Assembly: GCA_019312685.1 (NCBI GenBank)
Contig: JAFDCR010000381.1
Coordinates: forward strand, 1-6,327
Length of the DNA stretch: 6,327 nt
Origin: Deltaproteobacteria bacterium
GTDB taxonomy: Bacteria > Desulfobacterota > Desulfobulbia > Desulfobulbales > BM004
Direction of reading: 5' to 3'
Below the pieces are notes generated by a model. That model was not told the origin of the DNA. It ran no database searches and saw only the letters and a program-made list of their open reading frames with translations. Each line of letters opens with the position of its first letter. The stretch's first letter is position 1. The position numbers and the translations under genes are program-made. Positions 5,255 to 6,327 of the stretch are shown in pieces.

Positions 5255-6327
5255 ATGGCTCAGATTTCTTTTTTTTCAGTTGCCCTTAAAAACCTGAAGA
5301 GAAAAACTTTCCGAACAGGTGTGCTGGTCTTTGCACTCGCCCTGCTCGTCTCGCTCTTGATTTTTGCCATCTCCTTTACAGTGAGCGTGGGATCAAGCCT
5401 GAAAAAATCAACAGAGCGGCTGGGAGCAGACCTGGTTGTTGTACCTGTTGGAGCACGCGGCTTTGCAGAGGAGTTTCTCCTGGAATCAAAGAATACATCC
5501 TTTTACATGCCCTTCACCGTTATCGATAAGGTCAAAAAAATTGAAGGCGTTAATGAGTTGACTTATCACACCTATCTTTCTTCTATCGCGGGATTGTGCT
5601 GCGATGTCCCGCCGACCAGGATAGTAGCCTTTGAACCGAAAAGCGACTTCATTATCAAACCATGGTTGCAGAAAGCTCTCGGCAGAGAGCTTCAGGTCGG
5701 TGAGGCAATAGCAGGGGCGGTCACCAGCGAAAACCTCGGCCTCGGCCTCCTGGATGTTGAGGCGACAATTTTTGAAAACCGCTTTAAAATTGTCGGGGTG
5801 CTTGAAAGAACCGGCACCGGCCTTGATAATGCCCTTTTCATGACCGAAGAAAACCTCAAAAACATCATTGATAGCGGTAAATCCCCCCTGAAAAAAGGGG
5901 AGATATCAATAATCTTTACCAAGCTGGCAAAGGGATATGACCCTGATTATGTCGGCAGGGTTCTGGAAGGAGAAATCCCCGAAGTTGATGTGGTAGCCAG
6001 AAGCAACATGGGGGCAAAATTTATCAACACCCTGGCTGATATTAATAAAATCTTTCTGTTGACCACCATCCTGGCCTCGGTTCTAACAACCTTTCTTGTC
6101 TGGGCTATTTTTTCCGCCATTGCAAATGAGCGCTCCAAGGAGATCGGCATCATGCGGGCCCTTGGTGCCAAAGAGTCGCATATTGTTCATTTGTATCTTG
6201 TGGAAGTAACCGTGTTGGGTTTTTTAGGCAGCATCATCGGCGTCGCGGCAGGAACATACCTGTCAGCTCTTCTGGCAGATGTATTCAGCCTGCTGAAAAA
6301 TATTTCTGCCGGGTTGACTGGGGGCCA
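5255..6327 (+). CDS. FtsX/MacB-type ABC transporter permease, C-terminus off window
   Basis: This is an inner-membrane permease of the type VII (MacB/LolCE/FtsX) ABC class, which works with a separate ATPase. The frame is open for 357 codons and is cut by the right edge. An in-frame TAA at 5249-5251 means ATG 5255 is the first possible start. The AAGGTGA at 5231-5237 is unusually far from it (17 bases). A short cytoplasmic N-terminus (VALKNLKRKTFRTG) precedes the first membrane helix at about 22-45. A periplasmic MacB-like core domain follows to about 265, opening with GADLVVVPVGARG. The second helix (about 267-289) leads to the coupling segment NERSKEIGIMRALGA (291-305), diagnostic of the FtsX-like domain, and then a third helix at about 310-340. 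The fourth is off window. Adjacent Cys115-Cys116 in LCCDVPPTR are unusual for this class and could form a metal or disulfide site. It resembles the paired permeases of P19-type periplasmic metal uptake loci, which is an inference from sequence style. Confidence 0.88.
   Translation, partial: MAQISFFSVALKNLKRKTFRTGVLVFALALLVSLLIFAISFTVSVGSSLKKSTERLGADLVVVPVGARGFAEEFLLESKNTSFYMPFTVIDKVKKIEGVNELTYHTYLSSIAGLCCDVPPTRIVAFEPKSDFIIKPWLQKALGRELQVGEAIAGAVTSENLGLGLLDVEATIFENRFKIVGVLERTGTGLDNALFMTEENLKNIIDSGKSPLKKGEISIIFTKLAKGYDPDYVGRVLEGEIPEVDVVARSNMGAKFINTLADINKIFLLTTILASVLTTFLVWAIFSAIANERSKEIGIMRALGAKESHIVHLYLVEVTVLGFLGSIIGVAAGTYLSALLADVFSLLKNISAGLTGG

Noticed and set aside
5692..6171. Two minus-strand open frames opposite the permease gene
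   Set aside because: The plus strand encodes a convincing FtsX-type permease with no interruption; the minus frames are Arg/Ser-rich shadows.

Overview
The window is 6327 bases of moderately AT-rich bacterial DNA. It holds five protein genes, two of them cut by the window edges. No RNA gene, insertion sequence, CRISPR array or phage gene was seen. The gene set is a YeeE/YedE-type sulfur transporter, a lone HMA metal-binding protein, a secreted protein with one c-type haem site, and a FtsX/MacB-type permease. This mix fits an anaerobic or sulfur-metabolising Gram-negative, most likely a deltaproteobacterium (Desulfobacterota). That placement rests on gene content and general protein style only, not on any marker gene.

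Layout. (1) Positions 1-1218, minus strand: a YeeE/YedE family membrane protein whose C-terminus lies beyond the left edge. It has its own promoter (TTGACA, 17 bp, TATACA), and two interlocking inverted repeats cover the -10 box and the start point, which is a typical repressor arrangement. (2) 1493-3205, minus strand: a polytopic ArnT/PMT-type (GT39-like) glycosyltransferase. (3) A divergent intergenic region carries a 21-bp-spaced direct repeat and a short AT-rich palindrome. (4) 3466-3696, plus strand: a small stand-alone HMA domain protein (CxxC metal site) with a non-ATG start. (5) 3697-3983: an elaborate control region. It has an A/T-tract block directly against a -35 box, a 15-bp perfect dyad filling most of a 19-bp spacer as at MerR-type promoters, then a leader of about 190 nt with two stem-loops and a strong ribosome-binding sequence that has no start codon after it. 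(6) 3984-5129, plus strand: a secreted, repeat-rich, propeller-like protein ending in a single CxxCH haem motif, followed by a strong intrinsic terminator at 5171-5211. (7) 5255-6327, plus strand: a FtsX/MacB-type ABC transporter permease, cut by the right edge.

How they may work together (inference). The HMA protein, the haem-propeller protein and the permease lie in one direction but are separated by a promoter and a terminator, so they are neighbours rather than one operon. The permease resembles the paired FtsX-like permeases of P19-type periplasmic metal-uptake loci. With the HMA protein and the metalloregulator-like promoter, this suggests a metal-linked envelope function. The sulfur transporter is separately controlled on the other strand, and the glycosyltransferase has no obvious functional partner here. 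The most interesting item is the secreted haem-propeller protein with its dedicated, apparently regulated promoter and structured leader.
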